A stretch of 64,000 bases of DNA, taken from the NCBI RefSeq assembly GCF_001418005.1, contig NZ_LIOL01000002.1, forward strand, positions 490,990 through 554,989, read 5' to 3'. Below, one piece after another: positions 8,881 to 20,166 of this stretch. The translations under genes and the position numbers were made by a program. How positions within the stretch are numbered: the stretch's first letter is position 1; every line of letters begins with the position of its first letter. The DNA comes from Chelatococcus sambhunathii (lineage in GTDB: Bacteria > Pseudomonadota > Alphaproteobacteria > Rhizobiales > Beijerinckiaceae). The notes under the pieces are model-generated. The model was not told the origin of the DNA and made no database searches. It saw nothing but the letters and a program-made list of their open reading frames with translations.

Positions 8881-10838
8881 CAGTGCGTGCCCCCGATGAG
8901 GTACCAGGTGACGAGAGCCGCGACACCGACGAGCATCGCGAAGGCGTAGTGGTAGACGTAGCCGGTCTGCAGGCGCACGACGCGGTTGGTGACGTCGACG
9001 ACACGGGCGGAGACGCCGTCCGGCCCGAAACCGTCGATGAGCCAGCCGTCACCCTTCTTCCAGAGGAAGCGGCCGAGCCACATCGCCGGACGCACGAACA
9101 GGACGTCGTAGATCTCGTCGAAGTACCACTTGTTGAGCAGGAACCGGTAGAGGAGCGGCTGCTGCCCCGCGACGATCGCCGGCATGCGCGGGTTGATGAT
9201 GTAGAACCACAGCGCGATGAGGAAGCCGAGCATCATCATCACGAAGGGCGAGGCGACAACCCAGCCCGGCACCTCGTGCATTTCGTGCAGGATGTGGTTG
9301 TCGGCACCAGTGAAGAGCGCGCCCTTCCAGAAGTGGTCGTAGTCATGGCCGATGAAGGCTTCCTTGAAGGCGAAGCCGGCAACGACCGCGCCGATCGCCA
9401 GGACAGCGAGCGGGATGAGCATCACAAGCGGGCTCTCGTGCGGCGTGTGGTCACCGTGGCCATGGCCATGGTCGTCATGGCCGTGTTCGGCCCAGCGCGC
9501 CTTGCCCTCGAAGGTCATGAAGTACAGGCGCCAGGAATAGAAGGACGTGAACAACGCAGCGATGACCGTAGCGAGGAAGGCGAAGTTGGCCCCCGGCGTG
9601 TGGGAGGCATAGGCCGCTTCGATGATGGCATCCTTCGAGAAGTAGCCCGCCGTGAACGGGAAACCCGTCAGCGCCAGCGTGCCGATCGTCATCATGGCCG
9701 CCGTGAAGGGAATGTGCTTCCGAAGGCCGCCCATGTGGCGCATGTCCTGCTCGTGGTGCATCGCGTGGATGACCGAGCCGGCGCCGAGGAACAGCAGCGC
9801 CTTGAAGAAGGCGTGCGTGAAGAGGTGAAAGATGCCCGCCCCGTAGGCGCCGACGCCGAGAGCGACGAACATGTAGCCGAGCTGCGAGCAGGTCGAATAG
9901 GCGATGACGCGCTTGATGTCGTTCTGCACGAGGCCGACGGTCGCGGCGAAGAAGGCGGTGATGCCGCCGACCACCGTGACGACCGACAGCGCCGTCGGGG
10001 CATATTCGAACACCGGCGACATGCGCGCGACCATGAACACGCCGGCCGTCACCATCGTCGCCGCATGGATGAGGGCGGAGACCGGGGTCGGGCCTTCCAT
10101 GGCGTCCGGCAGCCAGGTGTGCAGCAGGAACTGCGCCGACTTGCCCATGGCGCCCATGAAGAGCAGGAGGCTCGCCAGCGTCAGCGCGTGCCACTCGTAG
10201 CCGAGGAAGCGGAAGGTCGCCTCGTTGAATTCCGCCACGCGGGGGAAGATGCCGTCGAAGGTGACCGCGCCGAACAGCACGAAAACGAGGAAGATGCCGA
10301 GCAGGAAGCCGAAGTCGCCGACGCGGTTGACGACGAAGGCCTTGATCGCGGCGGCATTGGCCGACGGCTTCTCGTACCAGAAGCCGATGAGCAGGTAGCT
10401 CGCGAGGCCGACGCCCTCCCAGCCGAAGAACATCTGCACGAGGTTGTCGGCCGTCACCAGCATCAGCATGGCGAAGGTGAACAGCGAGAGATAGGCGAAG
10501 AAGCGCGGCCTCGCCGGATCCTCGTGCATGTAGCCGATGGAATAGAGATGGACGAGCGAGGAGACCGTCGTCACGACGATCAGCATCACGGCCGTGAGCG
10601 TATCGATGCGGAAGGCCCAGTCGACCACGAGGTCGCCGGAGACCATCCAGCTCGCCACCGCGACGCGCGTCGCCCCCTCGCCGAAGCCGACGTCGAAGAA
10701 GGCGATCCACGACAGGAGGCAGGAGACGAACAGGCCCGAGGTCGTGACGACCTCGCTTGCCCGCGCGCCGATGAACCGGCCGGCAAGGCCAGCGATCAGG
10801 AAGCCGGCAAGCGGCAGGAAGACGATCGCGTGATACAT
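8880..10838 (-). CDS. nuoL: NADH-quinone oxidoreductase subunit L
   Basis: Distal proton-pumping subunit of Complex I, with the long amphipathic lateral helix at its C-terminus. The product is 652 aa. Visible motifs: [20 protein letters not shown] (conserved glutamate), [20 protein letters not shown] (lysine/[20 protein letters not shown] region of the family), and [19 protein letters not shown] His/Asp-rich loop (residues about 460-475, [17 protein letters not shown]) lies between helices; such histidine-rich loops are common in alphaproteobacterial NuoL. It starts 10 bases after nuoK and shares one base with nuoM. Confidence 0.97.
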   Translation of the reverse strand: MYHAIVFLPLAGFLIAGLAGRFIGARASEVVTTSGLFVSCLLSWIAFFDVGFGEGATRVAVASWMVSGDLVVDWAFRIDTLTAVMLIVVTTVSSLVHLYSIGYMHEDPARPRFFAYLSLFTFAMLMLVTADNLVQMFFGWEGVGLASYLLIGFWYEKPSANAAAIKAFVVNRVGDFGFLLGIFLVFVLFGAVTFDGIFPRVAEFNEATFRFLGYEWHALTLASLLLFMGAMGKSAQFLLHTWLPDAMEGPTPVSALIHAATMVTAGVFMVARMSPVFEYAPTALSVVTVVGGITAFFAATVGLVQNDIKRVIAYSTCSQLGYMFVALGVGAYGAGIFHLFTHAFFKALLFLGAGSVIHAMHHEQDMRHMGGLRKHIPFTAAMMTIGTLALTGFPFTAGYFSKDAIIEAAYASHTPGANFAFLATVIAALFTSFYSWRLYFMTFEGKARWAEHGHDDHGHGHGDHTPHESPLVMLIPLAVLAIGAVVAGFAFKEAFIGHDYDHFWKGALFTGADNHILHEMHEVPGWVVASPFVMMMLGFLIALWFYIINPRMPAIVAGQQPLLYRFLLNKWYFDEIYDVLFVRPAMWLGRFLWKKGDGWLIDGFGPDGVSARVVDVTNRVVRLQTGYVYHYAFAMLVGVAALVTWYLIGGTH

Positions 10839-10848
10839 GATCGCGGCC

Positions 10849-11157
10849 TCAGCCCTTCATCATGTTGATGTCCTCAACCGCGATGGTGCCGCGGTTGCGG
10901 AAGTAGACGACGAGGATGGCAAGCCCGATGGCCGCCTCGGCGGCCGCCACGGTCAGCACGAGCAGGGCGAAGACCTGCCCGACGATGTCGCCCATGAAGC
11001 TCGAGAAGGCGACGAGATTGATGTTGACCGCAAGCAGGATGAGCTCGACCGACATCAGAATGACGATGACGTTCTTGCGGTTGATGAAGATGCCGAGCAC
11101 GCCGAGCGTGAACAGCACGGCGGCGACGGTGAGATAATGCGCGAGCCCGATGGTCAT
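10849..11157 (-). CDS. nuoK: NADH-quinone oxidoreductase subunit K
   Basis: Small membrane subunit (102 aa, normal length) of Complex I that lies beside NuoJ and carries the glutamates of the proton path. Three helices are visible (about residues 3-23, 28-50 and 60-85). The conserved acidic residues appear in [15 protein letters not shown] and [13 protein letters not shown]. The ATG at 11157 (MTIGLAHYL) gives the conserved N-terminus; the reading frame is open far upstream through nuoJ but only this start fits. Located between nuoJ (20 bases) and nuoL (10 bases). Confidence 0.96.
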   Translation of the reverse strand: MTIGLAHYLTVAAVLFTLGVLGIFINRKNVIVILMSVELILLAVNINLVAFSSFMGDIVGQVFALLVLTVAAAEAAIGLAILVVYFRNRGTIAVEDINMMKG

Positions 11158-11177
11158 GTCTGTCTCTCCGGCCTCAC

Positions 11178-11792
11178 TCACACGCCCTCGCGGAAGGGCA
11201 CCTTCCGCACTTCGATGGCGGTGTCGCGCGTGCGCGCCACCTGCTGGGCAACATCCTGGCGCTTGACGCCCGGCTTGTGGCGCAGCGTGAGCACGATGGC
11301 GCCGATCATGGCGACGAGCAGCACGAGGCCCGACGCCTGGAAGAAGTAGAGGTAGCGCGTGTAGAGCACCTGGCCGAGCGCCGCGGTGTTCGTCATCTCG
11401 CTGACGGGGGGGATGGCCGCGACCGGCGTCTTCACGAGCTCGGGATCGATCGCCATCGAACCGACGACGAGCACGAGCTCGATGAGGAAGATCACGCCGA
11501 TGAGGGCGCCCACCGGCAGATATTGCAGGAAGCCCTGGCGCAGCTCGGCGAAATCGACGTCGAGCATCATGACGACGAAGAGGAAGAGCACCGCGACCGC
11601 GCCGACATAGACGACGACGAGGATCATCGCCAGGAACTCGGCGCCCATCAGGATGAACAGGCCCGCCGCGTTGACGAAGGCCAGGATCAGGAAGAGCACC
11701 GAATGCACGGGGTTGCGCGAGGCGATGACCATGAAGGCCGACGCCACGCACACGCACGAAAAGAGATAGAAGAAGGCCGCTGCGACCGTCAT
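11178..11792 (-). CDS. nuoJ: NADH-quinone oxidoreductase subunit J
   Basis: Membrane subunit of Complex I next to the quinone-side pumping module; helix 3 undergoes a pi-bulge rearrangement during turnover. The 204-aa product has five hydrophobic segments, with the conserved [19 protein letters not shown] and [20 protein letters not shown] (pi-bulge helix, tyrosine and glycine included). The cytoplasmic C-terminal tail of about 30 residues is charged ([10 protein letters not shown]...). It starts 93 bases after nuoI, the largest internal gap in the operon, and ends 20 bases before nuoK. Confidence 0.96.
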   Translation of the reverse strand: MTVAAAFFYLFSCVCVASAFMVIASRNPVHSVLFLILAFVNAAGLFILMGAEFLAMILVVVYVGAVAVLFLFVVMMLDVDFAELRQGFLQYLPVGALIGVIFLIELVLVVGSMAIDPELVKTPVAAIPPVSEMTNTAALGQVLYTRYLYFFQASGLVLLVAMIGAIVLTLRHKPGVKRQDVAQQVARTRDTAIEVRKVPFREGV

Positions 11793-11885
11793 GCCCCGTA
11801 TCCCGTCCTGTCGCCCACGGGCCCCAAGCCCCCGGGCATGGCGTCTATAGACACCGAATCCCTCACGAACAACCTCACCGCGACG

Positions 11886-12374
11886 TCACCTGTAGGGTGC
11901 GTCCATCGCGATGTTGCGGGCGATCTCCCGCTCCCAGCGGGCGCCGTTGTCGAGGAGCTTGTCCTTGTCGTAGTAGAGCTCCTCGCGGGTCTCCACCGCG
12001 AATTCGAAGTTCGGTCCCTCGACGATGGCATCGACCGGGCAGGCCTCCTGGCAGAATCCGCAGTAGATGCACTTCACCATGTCGATGTCGTAACGCGTCG
12101 TGCGGCGCGTGCCGTCGTTGCGGCGCGGCCCGGCCTCGATCGTGATGGCCTGAGCCGGGCAGATGGCCTCGCACAGCTTGCAGGCGATGCAGCGCTCCTC
12201 ACCGTTGGGATAACGGCGTAACGCGTGCTCGCCGCGGAAGCGCGGGCTCAGGACTCCCTTCTCGAAGGGATAGTTGAGCGTCGCCTTCGGCTTGAAGAAA
12301 TAGCGCATCGACAAGAAGAACGCCGATACGAACTCCTTCAAGAAGAGCGACTTTGCGGCCTGATCGAGCCTCAT
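11886..12374 (-). CDS. nuoI: NADH-quinone oxidoreductase subunit I (2x[4Fe-4S])
   Basis: Hydrophilic connecting subunit carrying clusters N6a and N6b, passing electrons from NuoG to NuoB. The 162-aa length is standard for alphaproteobacteria. Two ferredoxin motifs are clear: [12 protein letters not shown] (about residues 61-72) and [12 protein letters not shown] (about 100-111). The N-terminal [20 protein letters not shown] helix lies on the membrane surface as in the mitochondrial TYKY subunit. It starts 31 bases after nuoH. Confidence 0.97.
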   Translation of the reverse strand: MRLDQAAKSLFLKEFVSAFFLSMRYFFKPKATLNYPFEKGVLSPRFRGEHALRRYPNGEERCIACKLCEAICPAQAITIEAGPRRNDGTRRTTRYDIDMVKCIYCGFCQEACPVDAIVEGPNFEFAVETREELYYDKDKLLDNGARWEREIARNIAMDAPYR

Positions 12375-12405
12375 GATCCGGCTCCGTCCCTTTCTCTTGC
12401 CGGCC

Positions 12406-13449
12406 TCACGAGGCCGGCGCCCATCCCGTGATCTGCAGCACGGCCGCGACGATGATGACGGCAGCGAGCGACAGGGGCAGGAACACCTTCCAGCCCAACC
12501 GCATCAGCTGGTCGTAGCGATAGCGCGGCACCATCGCCTTCACCATGGCGAACATGAAAAAGACGAAGCAGACCTTGACCACGAACCATACGACGCCCGG
12601 GATCCACGTGAACGGCGGCAGCGCCACCGGCGCGGTCCAGCCGCCGAGGAAGAGGATCGTCGTCAGCGAGCACATGGTCATGATGGCCACGTACTCGCCG
12701 AGCATGAACAGGAGGTACGGCGTCGAGGCGTATTCCACCATGAAGCCGGCCACCAGTTCCGATTCTGCCTCGGGCAGGTCGAAGGGCGGGCGGTTCGTCT
12801 CGGCGAGCGCCGAGATGAAGAAGATGACGAACATCGGGAACAGCGGCAGCCAGTACCAGTTGAGCACCGTCAGCCACGGCACGCCGAGCATCGTCGCGAG
12901 CCCCCTCGCCTCCTGAGCGCGCACGATCTCGGTGAGATTGAGCGAGCCGACGCAGAGCAGCACGGTGATGATGACGAAGCCGATAGAGACCTCGTAGGAC
13001 ACCATCTGCGCGGCGGAACGCAGCGCGCCGAGAAAAGGGTACTTCGAGTTCGACGCCCAGCCGCCCATCAGGATGCCGTAGACGCCGAGCGAGGAGATGG
13101 CGAAGATGTAGAGGATGCCGACGTTGATGTCGGCGATCGCCCATCCGTCCGCCACCGGGATGACCGCCCAGGCGGCCAGCGCCAGCACACAGGTGACGAG
13201 CGGCGCCAGCAAGAAAAGCCCCTTGTTGGCGCCTGCAGGGATCACCGGCTCCTTGAGCACGAACTTCAGCAGGTCGGCGAAGGACTGCAGCAGCCCCCAC
13301 GGCCCCACGACGTTGGGCCCGCGGCGCAGCTGCACCGCCGCCCAGACCTTGCGATCGGCATAGAGGATGTAGGCGATGAAGACGAGCAGCGCGACCAGCA
13401 GGAGCAGGCTCTTGCCGAGAATGATCGCAACCGTGGTCAGCCATTCCAT
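12406..13449 (-). CDS. nuoH: NADH-quinone oxidoreductase subunit H
   Basis: Membrane subunit that forms most of the quinone-binding tunnel with NuoB and NuoD. The 347-aa product has eight hydrophobic segments. Conserved loops are present: [20 protein letters not shown], the acidic [19 protein letters not shown]-type stretch (here [20 protein letters not shown]), and [10 protein letters not shown]-like [15 protein letters not shown]. Starts with [19 protein letters not shown] at 13449, 12 bases after the nuoG stop. Confidence 0.97.
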   Translation of the reverse strand: MEWLTTVAIILGKSLLLLVALLVFIAYILYADRKVWAAVQLRRGPNVVGPWGLLQSFADLLKFVLKEPVIPAGANKGLFLLAPLVTCVLALAAWAVIPVADGWAIADINVGILYIFAISSLGVYGILMGGWASNSKYPFLGALRSAAQMVSYEVSIGFVIITVLLCVGSLNLTEIVRAQEARGLATMLGVPWLTVLNWYWLPLFPMFVIFFISALAETNRPPFDLPEAESELVAGFMVEYASTPYLLFMLGEYVAIMTMCSLTTILFLGGWTAPVALPPFTWIPGVVWFVVKVCFVFFMFAMVKAMVPRYRYDQLMRLGWKVFLPLSLAAVIIVAAVLQITGWAPAS

Positions 13450-13461
13450 CGGGCGTGGTCC

Positions 13462-15540
13462 TTACTCTGCAGCCTGCTTCAGCGCCCCGCCGGCCAGAGC
13501 CGAGCACTCGGCCATGACGGCGGAAGCGCGCGCGATGGGGTTGGTGAGATAGAAGTCGGCGATCGGCGAAATCAGCGGCGCATCGGCGAGCACGCCGCCC
13601 TTGCCGGCGAGCGTCTCGATGCCGGCCGTGTCCACCGGCGCGATCTCGCCGATAGCGGCAAGATGCGGATGCGCGGCGAAAAGCTGCTCGCGCAGCGCCG
13701 CAAGCGAGTCGAACGGCAGGCGCTTGCCGAGCACATCGGACAGCGCGCGCAGGATCGCCCAATCCTCGCGGGCGTCCCCCGGCGGGAACACAGCGCGGTT
13801 GGCGAACTGGGGGCGCCCCTCGGTGTTGACATAGATGCCGGTCTTCTCCGTATAGGCCGCCCCCGGCAGGATGACATCGGCCCGGTGGGCACCGCGGTCA
13901 CCGTGCGTGCCCTGGTAGACGACGAAGGCGCCTTCCGGCACGTCGACCTCGTCAGCACCGAGAAGGAAGAGGACGTCGAGCGCGCCAGGAGCCAGCATGC
14001 CGGCAACGTCGAGACCGTCCGCCTTCGGCACGAAGCCGAGGTCGAGCGCGCCAGCCCGCGCCGCGGCGGTGTGCAGCACCGAAAAGCCGTTCCACGCCTC
14101 GCCAAGGGCGCCGACGGCCTTGGCGAGCTTCGCCGCCGCCGCGAGCACGGCCATGCCGTCCTCCCGCGCCAGGGCCCCCTGCCCCACGATGATGAGCGGC
14201 CGCTCGGCCTTGCTCAGCACCTCGAGAAATGCGCCGTTGCCGGCCGCGAGATCGGCCAGCGTCTGCGCGCCGGTGCCGAGATAGGAATAGTCGTAGGTGA
14301 GATCGACATTCTCGCCGATCACGCCGATGGGTGTACGCAGCAGGCGCCAACGTTTGCGGATGCGGGCATTGAGCACCGGCGCTTCCTTGCGCGGATTGGT
14401 GCCGATGAGCAGCACCGCATCGGCATCCTCGATGCCGGCGATGGTGGTATTGAAGAGATAGGTCGCGCGCCCGAGCGCCGGGTCGAGCTGCGCGCCATCC
14501 TGACGGCAGTCGATGTTGGGGACGCCGAGCTTCTCCATGAGGAGCTTGAGGGCGTAAGTTTCCTCGACGGCGGCAAGGTCGCCGACGATGGCACCGATGC
14601 GCTCGCTCTTCGCCGCATTGACCTTTTCGGCGATGAGAGCGAAGGCCTCGTTCCAGCTCGCCGAACGCAGCCGTCCGTTCTCCCGCACATAGGGGCGGTC
14701 GAGGCGCTGGGTCCTGAGGCCGTCCCAGACGAAGCGCGTCTTGTCCGAGATCCATTCCTCGTTGATGAACTCGTTGACGCGCGGCAGGAAACGCATGACC
14801 TCGCGCCCGCGGGCATCGACACGGATAGCCGAGCCGACCGCATCCATCACGTCGACGGATTCAGTCTTCGACAATTCCCAGGGCCGCGCCTTGAAGGCAT
14901 AGGGCTTCGAGGTCAGCGCGCCTACCGGGCACAAATCGATCACGTTGCCCTGCAGCTCCGAGCCCATGGCGTGTTCGAGATAGGTCGTGATCTCCATGTC
15001 CTCGCCGCGGCCGATGGCACCGAGATCCGGCACGCCGGCGACCTCGGTGGTGAAGCGGATGCAGCGGGTGCAGTGAATGCACCGGTTCATCGAGGTCTTG
15101 ACCAGCGGGCCGATGTACTTGTCCTCCACGGCGCGCTTGTTCTCGGCGAAGCGCGAGGAATCGACGCCGTAGGCCATGGCCTGGTCTTGCAGGTCGCATT
15201 CCCCGCCCTGGTCGCAGATCGGGCAGTCCAGCGGGTGGTTGATGAGCAGAAACTCCATCACCCCCTCCCGCGCCTTCTTGACGAGCGGCGTGCGGGTGTT
15301 GACGACCGGCGGCTCGCCGTTGGGGCCGGGCCGCAGGTCGCGCACCGACATGGCGCAGGAGGCGACGGGCTTCGGCGAGCCCTTCACCTCGACAAGGCAC
15401 ATGCGGCAGTTGCCGGCGATCGACAGCCGCTCGTGGAAGCAGAAGCGCGGCACTTCGGCGCCCGCCTCCTCGCAGGCCTGCAGGATGGTGAACTCCGCAG
15501 GCACCTCGATCTCATTGCCGTCGACGATGAGCTTGGCCAT
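13462..15540 (-). CDS. nuoG: NADH-quinone oxidoreductase subunit G (75-kDa iron-sulphur subunit)
   Basis: Peripheral-arm subunit with three iron-sulphur clusters that relays electrons from NuoE/F. I start it at the ATG at 15540 ([20 protein letters not shown]), the usual N-terminus, rather than 18 codons upstream, giving 692 aa. Visible are the [2Fe-2S] cysteines ([20 protein letters not shown] and VASC), the His-Cys3 site [17 protein letters not shown], and the [4Fe-4S] motif [16 protein letters not shown] with a distal [11 protein letters not shown]. The remainder is the molybdopterin-oxidoreductase-like domain, without molybdenum ligands, as normal in Complex I. The fourth N7 cluster of E. 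coli NuoG is not evident. Confidence 0.97.
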   Translation of the reverse strand: MAKLIVDGNEIEVPAEFTILQACEEAGAEVPRFCFHERLSIAGNCRMCLVEVKGSPKPVASCAMSVRDLRPGPNGEPPVVNTRTPLVKKAREGVMEFLLINHPLDCPICDQGGECDLQDQAMAYGVDSSRFAENKRAVEDKYIGPLVKTSMNRCIHCTRCIRFTTEVAGVPDLGAIGRGEDMEITTYLEHAMGSELQGNVIDLCPVGALTSKPYAFKARPWELSKTESVDVMDAVGSAIRVDARGREVMRFLPRVNEFINEEWISDKTRFVWDGLRTQRLDRPYVRENGRLRSASWNEAFALIAEKVNAAKSERIGAIVGDLAAVEETYALKLLMEKLGVPNIDCRQDGAQLDPALGRATYLFNTTIAGIEDADAVLLIGTNPRKEAPVLNARIRKRWRLLRTPIGVIGENVDLTYDYSYLGTGAQTLADLAAGNGAFLEVLSKAERPLIIVGQGALAREDGMAVLAAAAKLAKAVGALGEAWNGFSVLHTAAARAGALDLGFVPKADGLDVAGMLAPGALDVLFLLGADEVDVPEGAFVVYQGTHGDRGAHRADVILPGAAYTEKTGIYVNTEGRPQFANRAVFPPGDAREDWAILRALSDVLGKRLPFDSLAALREQLFAAHPHLAAIGEIAPVDTAGIETLAGKGGVLADAPLISPIADFYLTNPIARASAVMAECSALAGGALKQAAE

Positions 15541-15590
15541 CGCTACTTCGTCCTTTCCCGTCCGGCGGCGAGCCGCCCGGACGTGATCAA

Positions 15591-16892
15591 TCACTCAGCT
15601 GCCTGCAGAACCGCATCCGAATGCGGGTTGGCCGCATAATCGTCGATGCGCTTCTCGATCTCGTGGCGGAAATGGCGGATGAGGCCCTGCACGGGCCAGG
15701 CCGCGGCATCGCCGAGCGCGCAGATCGTGTGGCCCTCGACCTGGTAGGTCACGTCGAGGAGCATGTCGATCTCGCGCTTCTGCGCCCGGCCCTCGGCCAT
15801 GCGCGTCAGCACGCGCCACATCCAGCCCGTGCCCTCGCGGCAGGGCGTGCACTGGCCGCAGCTCTCGTGCTTGTAGAAGTAGCTGAGTCGCGCGATCGCC
15901 CGGACGATGTCGGTGGACCTGTCCATGACGATGACGGCGGCCGTGCCAAGGCCGGACTTCAGATTCCTGAGGGAGTCGAAGTCCATCGGGCAGTCGATGA
16001 TCTGCTCGGCCGGCACGCAGGGCACCGAGGAGCCGCCGGGGATGACGGCGAGAAGGTTGTCCCAGCCGCCGCGGATGCCGCCGCAATGCCGGTCGATGAG
16101 TTCACGGAAGGTGATGCCCATCTCCTCTTCCACGTTGCACGGCTTGTTGACGTGGCCGGAGACGCAGAAGAGCTTCGTGCCGACGTTGTTCGGCCGGCCG
16201 AGGCTCGCGAACCAGGAGGCGCCGCGGCGCAGGATGGTGCCGGCGACGGCGATCGACTCGACGTTGTTCACCGTCGTCGGGCAACCGTAGAGACCCATGT
16301 TGGCCGGGAACGGCGGCTTCAGCCGCGGCATGCCCTTCTTGCCCTCGAGGCTCTCGAGCAGCGCCGTCTCCTCGCCGCAGATATAGGCGCCGGCGCCGTG
16401 GTGCACGTAGAGGTCGAAGGGATAACCGTGGACGTTGTCCTTGCCGATGAGGCGCGCCTCGTAGGCCTCGTCCACCGCCCGCTGCAGCGCCTCGCGTTCG
16501 GCGATGTACTCGCCGCGGATGTAGATGTAGGCCGCGTGGGCCCCCATGGCGAAGGAGGCGATGAGGCAGCCCTCGACCAGGAGGTGCGGATCATGGCGCA
16601 TGATCTCGCGGTCCTTGCAGGTGCCCGGCTCCGACTCGTCGGCATTGACAACGAGGTAGTGCGGGCGCCCGTCGGACTGCTTGGGCATGAACGACCACTT
16701 GAGGCCGGTGGGAAAGCCCGCGCCACCACGCCCGCGCAGGCCCGACTTCTTCATCTCCTCGATGATCCAATCGCGCCCCTGCTGCAACAGGAACTTGGTG
16801 CCGTCCCAAGCGCCGCGCATCTTCGCGGCCTCGAGGCCAGGGCTGTGAAGCCCGTAGAGATTGGTGAAAATGCGGTCCTTGTCAGACAGCAT
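15591..16892 (-). CDS. nuoF: NADH-quinone oxidoreductase subunit F (NADH/FMN site)
   Basis: Binds NADH, FMN and cluster N3; the entry point for electrons. Product 433 aa. Visible: the NADH/FMN glycine-rich loop [18 protein letters not shown] (about residues 51-68), [13 protein letters not shown], the YIYIRGEY region, [17 protein letters not shown], and the [4Fe-4S] motif [15 protein letters not shown] near residue 350. It starts 6 bases after nuoE stops. Fully conventional. Confidence 0.98.
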   Translation of the reverse strand: MLSDKDRIFTNLYGLHSPGLEAAKMRGAWDGTKFLLQQGRDWIIEEMKKSGLRGRGGAGFPTGLKWSFMPKQSDGRPHYLVVNADESEPGTCKDREIMRHDPHLLVEGCLIASFAMGAHAAYIYIRGEYIAEREALQRAVDEAYEARLIGKDNVHGYPFDLYVHHGAGAYICGEETALLESLEGKKGMPRLKPPFPANMGLYGCPTTVNNVESIAVAGTILRRGASWFASLGRPNNVGTKLFCVSGHVNKPCNVEEEMGITFRELIDRHCGGIRGGWDNLLAVIPGGSSVPCVPAEQIIDCPMDFDSLRNLKSGLGTAAVIVMDRSTDIVRAIARLSYFYKHESCGQCTPCREGTGWMWRVLTRMAEGRAQKREIDMLLDVTYQVEGHTICALGDAAAWPVQGLIRHFRHEIEKRIDDYAANPHSDAVLQAAE

Positions 16893-16898
16893 GGCCGC

Positions 16899-18029
16899 TC
16901 ACTCCTCCGGCTTCTCGCCGACGTCGCTCGCCGGGCGCCAGCCCGTAGCGAGCTTCCTGGCCTGCTCGATCCACTTGTCGCGCACCGCGCGCCCGCGGAA
17001 GGCGCCAAGATGCTGGTCGACCCAGGCGAGATTCATCTCGTTCCAGGCGGCAATCTGATCGAAGTGATAGACGCCGAGCTCGTTCAGCATGGTCGCGAGC
17101 TTCGGCCCGACACCGTAGATGAGCTTGAGGTCGTCCGGGCCGTCGCCACGCGCCTTGGCGAGGAGGATGGGCTTGTGCTCGTCTGCGACGCCCTCGGCCG
17201 CATCCGCCTTGGCGGCCGGCGCGATCGGCGCCTTGCCTTCAGCGACACGCACCTCGGGACGGTCGGCGGCCTTCTCCTCGGCTCGCGTCTCCTTCGGCTT
17301 GGCGGGCTCGGGCGTCTTCGCCGCCTCCGGCGCTGCGGCGGCAGCCTCCGCCTCTGCGCGCGCCTTTTCGGCTGCCTCGGCCTCGAAGCGCTGGCGCCAG
17401 GCGCCGATCTGCGAGCCGTCGAACAGCGAAGGATCGCTCAAGGTGGTGATGGCGCCCTCCGGCTCGGAGGCGCGTCGGCCGTTCTGCGGGCCGGGCTTAA
17501 CCGGCTTGCCGGCGGCGAGATCGTCGAGCAGCTTCTCGAGGCTTTCGGGTGTCAGGTCCTCGTAATAGTCATTGTTGATCTGCACCATCGGCGCGTTGCA
17601 GCAGGCGCCGAGGCACTCGACCTCCATCCACGAGAACTTGCCGTCGGCACTGACGTGCTTCTCGTCGCCGACCCTGCGCTTCAGGACGTCCTTGAGCTGC
17701 TCGGCGCCGCGCAGCATGCAGGGCGTCGTTCCGCACAGCTGCACCAGATGGCGGCCGACGGGCTCGAGGTTGAACATCGTGTAGAAGGTCGCGACCTCGA
17801 GCACCCGGATGTAGGGCATCTTGAGGAGGTCGGCGACGGTGCGGATCGCCGGCTCGGGCAACCAGCCGCCGGCCTGCTCCTGCGCCTTCCACAACAGCGC
17901 GATCACCGCCGATGCCTGTCGGCCTTCGGGATATTTCGCAATCTGCTGCCCTGCCCAGATCGCATTCTCCGCCGTGAAGGCGAAGCTGTCCGGCTGGAAT
18001 TCCTTGGGGGCGAGACGACGAACAGCCAT
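16899..18029 (-). CDS. nuoE: NADH-quinone oxidoreductase subunit E with long C-terminal extension
   Basis: [2Fe-2S] (N1a) subunit of the NADH module. Residues 1-180 are the thioredoxin-like core, with cluster ligands in [11 protein letters not shown] and [15 protein letters not shown]. The protein is 376 aa, about twice the E. coli length. Residues about 190-290 form an Ala/Glu/Pro-rich, low-complexity linker, and about 295-365 form a helix-hairpin-helix-like domain with [19 protein letters not shown] and [20 protein letters not shown]. This extension is found in Rhizobiales NuoE; its role is unknown to me. The start shares one base with the stop of the preceding methyltransferase-like gene (TGATG at 18029), so translation is coupled to a non-Complex-I gene. 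Confidence 0.96.
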   Translation of the reverse strand: MAVRRLAPKEFQPDSFAFTAENAIWAGQQIAKYPEGRQASAVIALLWKAQEQAGGWLPEPAIRTVADLLKMPYIRVLEVATFYTMFNLEPVGRHLVQLCGTTPCMLRGAEQLKDVLKRRVGDEKHVSADGKFSWMEVECLGACCNAPMVQINNDYYEDLTPESLEKLLDDLAAGKPVKPGPQNGRRASEPEGAITTLSDPSLFDGSQIGAWRQRFEAEAAEKARAEAEAAAAAPEAAKTPEPAKPKETRAEEKAADRPEVRVAEGKAPIAPAAKADAAEGVADEHKPILLAKARGDGPDDLKLIYGVGPKLATMLNELGVYHFDQIAAWNEMNLAWVDQHLGAFRGRAVRDKWIEQARKLATGWRPASDVGEKPEE

Positions 18030-18961
18030 CAGATCCGCCTGTCCTTGAGCTTCACATAGGTCAGGCGCGCCGGCGAATAGCCGGTCACGCCATGGAGATC
18101 ATCGAAATTGCGCACCGTCTCGACCCGCTCGCGGACGGCTTCGATGACGGAGGCGTCGGCCTCATAGACGAATTCGCGCCCGTTGCGCAGCCAGCGTACC
18201 GGCTCCGTCGGCAGGTCATCGGCGAGCACCATGTCGACGGTCGGAAAGGCCGGGCCGCCATGGGCGTGGATACGATGTGCGGCGGTGTTGTCATCGAAGA
18301 CGAGCTGGCTGAGCCCGCGCTCCCCCGCCTCGATGATGCGCCGTGCTTGGTCGATGTGATCGTCGAAGAAGGCGAGCGCGCGCGACAGGTCGAGCCCGTC
18401 GAAATCGTAGCCCGACCAGTCCGCCTCGTGATAGGTGGCCGCCGGATCGCGGTGCTGCAGATTGGCGAAGACCGCGTCGAAGCAGAAGATCCGCGCCTCG
18501 GGGCAGGCCTTGCGCAGCACCCAGGTCGTCAGGCCGCGGAAGACACCCGATTCGATGATGACGTCCGGAGCGAGCGCCCGCGCGATGACGAAGAGCTCGA
18601 GCGCGCCGTTGAAGCCGTTGCCGCCGTGCTTCTGGCGGACCGGGCACTGGCAGATGTCTTCATAGAAGGCGCGCACCAGGCCTTCCATGTCCTCCGGCAC
18701 CGCGATGCCGGCCGCGTCCAGATCGACGGCGATATGGTGGGCGGCTCCGCGCACGAGCCGATCGACCTCGCGGCGCGACAGGGGCCGGTGTTCCCATTCC
18801 GGCACGGCCGGCAGGAGGTCGTAGCCGAGACGGGTGAAGAGCGGCCCAAGGACACGCCGGCGCAGCGGCTCGAGCACCTTACGGCGCGTCCGCTCCGACG
18901 GCGTCCAGCCGGATGCGCAGCCCACGAGCCCCGTCCCTTCTATGGCCGGTGCCGAAGCCAT
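18029..18961 (-). CDS. Methyltransferase-like protein inserted in the nuo operon
   Basis: Predicted 310-aa soluble protein between nuoD and nuoE, where these genes normally adjoin. Start chosen at 18961, since that ATG overlaps the nuoD stop by one base (TGATG); the stop overlaps the nuoE ATG the same way. The fold looks like a class I SAM-dependent methyltransferase or a relative such as the cephalosporin-hydroxylase/TylF-type group. A motif-I-like [18 protein letters not shown] lies near residues 128-145, then an acidic strand end IFCFDAVF, an acidic [12 protein letters not shown], and [20 protein letters not shown], which could be the metal or nucleotide edge of the site. The N-terminal [12 protein letters not shown] segment recalls methyltransferases from surface-glycan loci. 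Substrate unknown. It is not a known Complex I subunit or assembly factor, although its coupling means it is made together with the enzyme. Confidence 0.75.
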   Translation of the reverse strand: MASAPAIEGTGLVGCASGWTPSERTRRKVLEPLRRRVLGPLFTRLGYDLLPAVPEWEHRPLSRREVDRLVRGAAHHIAVDLDAAGIAVPEDMEGLVRAFYEDICQCPVRQKHGGNGFNGALELFVIARALAPDVIIESGVFRGLTTWVLRKACPEARIFCFDAVFANLQHRDPAATYHEADWSGYDFDGLDLSRALAFFDDHIDQARRIIEAGERGLSQLVFDDNTAAHRIHAHGGPAFPTVDMVLADDLPTEPVRWLRNGREFVYEADASVIEAVRERVETVRNFDDLHGVTGYSPARLTYVKLKDRRI

Positions 18962-20151
18962 CAGCGGTCGACCTCGCCGAACACGATGTCGAGCGAGCCG
19001 AGCACGGCCGAGACGTCGGCCAGCATGTGGCCGCGGCACATGAAATCCATGGCCTGCAGATGGGCGAAGCCCGGCGCCTTGATCTTGCAGCGATAGGGTT
19101 TGTTGGTGCCGTCCGACACCAGGTAGACACCGAACTCGCCCTTGGGCGCCTCGACGGCGGCGTAAACCTCACCCGCGGGGACGTGGTAGCCTTCCGTATA
19201 GAGCTTGAAGTGGTGGATGAGCGCTTCCATCGAACGCTTCATCTCGCCGCGCCTGGGCGGCACGATCTTGTGGTCGCTCGTCGAGACCGCGCCCTGCCCT
19301 TCGGGCGAGCGCAGCTTCTCGAGGCACTGCTTCATGATGCGGATGGACTGCCGCATCTCCTCCATGCGGATGCAGTAACGGTCGTAGCAATCGCCGTTCT
19401 TGCCGACCGGGATGTCGAAATCGAGCTCTTCGTAGCACTCGTAGGGCTGCGCCTTGCGCAGGTCCCACGCCGCGCCCGAGCCGCGCACCATGACGCCGGA
19501 GAAGCCCCAGGCCCAGCAGTCCTCGAGCGAGACCACGCCGATGTCGACGTTGCGCTGCTTGAAGATGCGGTTGTCGGTGAGGAGCCCCTCGAGGTCGTCG
19601 CAGACGTTGAGGAAGGGGTCGCAGAAATCCCAGATGTCGTCGATGAGCTTGCTCGGCAGATCCTGGTGTACGCCGCCGGGGCGCACATAGGCCGCGTGCA
19701 TGCGCGCGCCCGAGGCCCGCTCATAGAAGATCATCAGCTTCTCGCGCTCCTCGAAGCCCCAGAGGGGCGGGGTGAGCGCGCCGACGTCCATGGCCTGCGT
19801 CGTCACATTGAGGAGGTGCGAGAGGAGACGCCCGATCTCCGAATAGAGCACACGGATGAGCTGGCCGCGCTTCGGCACCGTGATACCGAGCAGCCGCTCG
19901 ACCGCAAGCGCAAAAGCGTGTTCCTGGTTCATCGGCGCGACATAGTCGAGCCGGTCGAAATAGGGCACCGCCTGCAGGTAGGTCTTGGCCTCGATCAGCT
20001 TCTCCGTGCCCCGGTGCAGAAGGCCGATGTGCGGGTCGACGCGCTCCACCACCTCGCCGTCGAGCTCGAGCACGAGGCGCAGCACGCCGTGCGCCGCCGG
20101 ATGCTGTGGGCCGAAGTTGATCGAGAAATTGCGGATCTGATGCTCGCCCAA
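18961..20151 (-). CDS. nuoD: NADH-quinone oxidoreductase subunit D (49-kDa)
   Basis: Quinone-reduction subunit derived from the [NiFe]-hydrogenase large subunit. The 396-aa product is separate from NuoC (they are fused in E. coli). Conserved elements: [20 protein letters not shown] near the N-terminus (quinone-pocket histidines), [26 protein letters not shown] (active-site tyrosine), and the C-terminal FGEVDR. Starts 15 bases after nuoC. Its stop overlaps the following methyltransferase-like gene instead of abutting nuoE. Confidence 0.98.
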   Translation of the reverse strand: MGEHQIRNFSINFGPQHPAAHGVLRLVLELDGEVVERVDPHIGLLHRGTEKLIEAKTYLQAVPYFDRLDYVAPMNQEHAFALAVERLLGITVPKRGQLIRVLYSEIGRLLSHLLNVTTQAMDVGALTPPLWGFEEREKLMIFYERASGARMHAAYVRPGGVHQDLPSKLIDDIWDFCDPFLNVCDDLEGLLTDNRIFKQRNVDIGVVSLEDCWAWGFSGVMVRGSGAAWDLRKAQPYECYEELDFDIPVGKNGDCYDRYCIRMEEMRQSIRIMKQCLEKLRSPEGQGAVSTSDHKIVPPRRGEMKRSMEALIHHFKLYTEGYHVPAGEVYAAVEAPKGEFGVYLVSDGTNKPYRCKIKAPGFAHLQAMDFMCRGHMLADVSAVLGSLDIVFGEVDR

Positions 20152-20166
20152 GGCGCCCTCTCCCGC

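Noticed and set aside
12373-15639. Very long open frame (1088 codons) on the plus strand opposite nuoH and nuoG
   Set aside because: It is antisense to well-conserved subunits; its product is Arg/Glu/His-rich without any domain. Long shadow frames are normal in this GC-rich DNA. The same applies to 15621-18059, 18913-21396, 8883-10868 and 23860-25821 on the plus strand.
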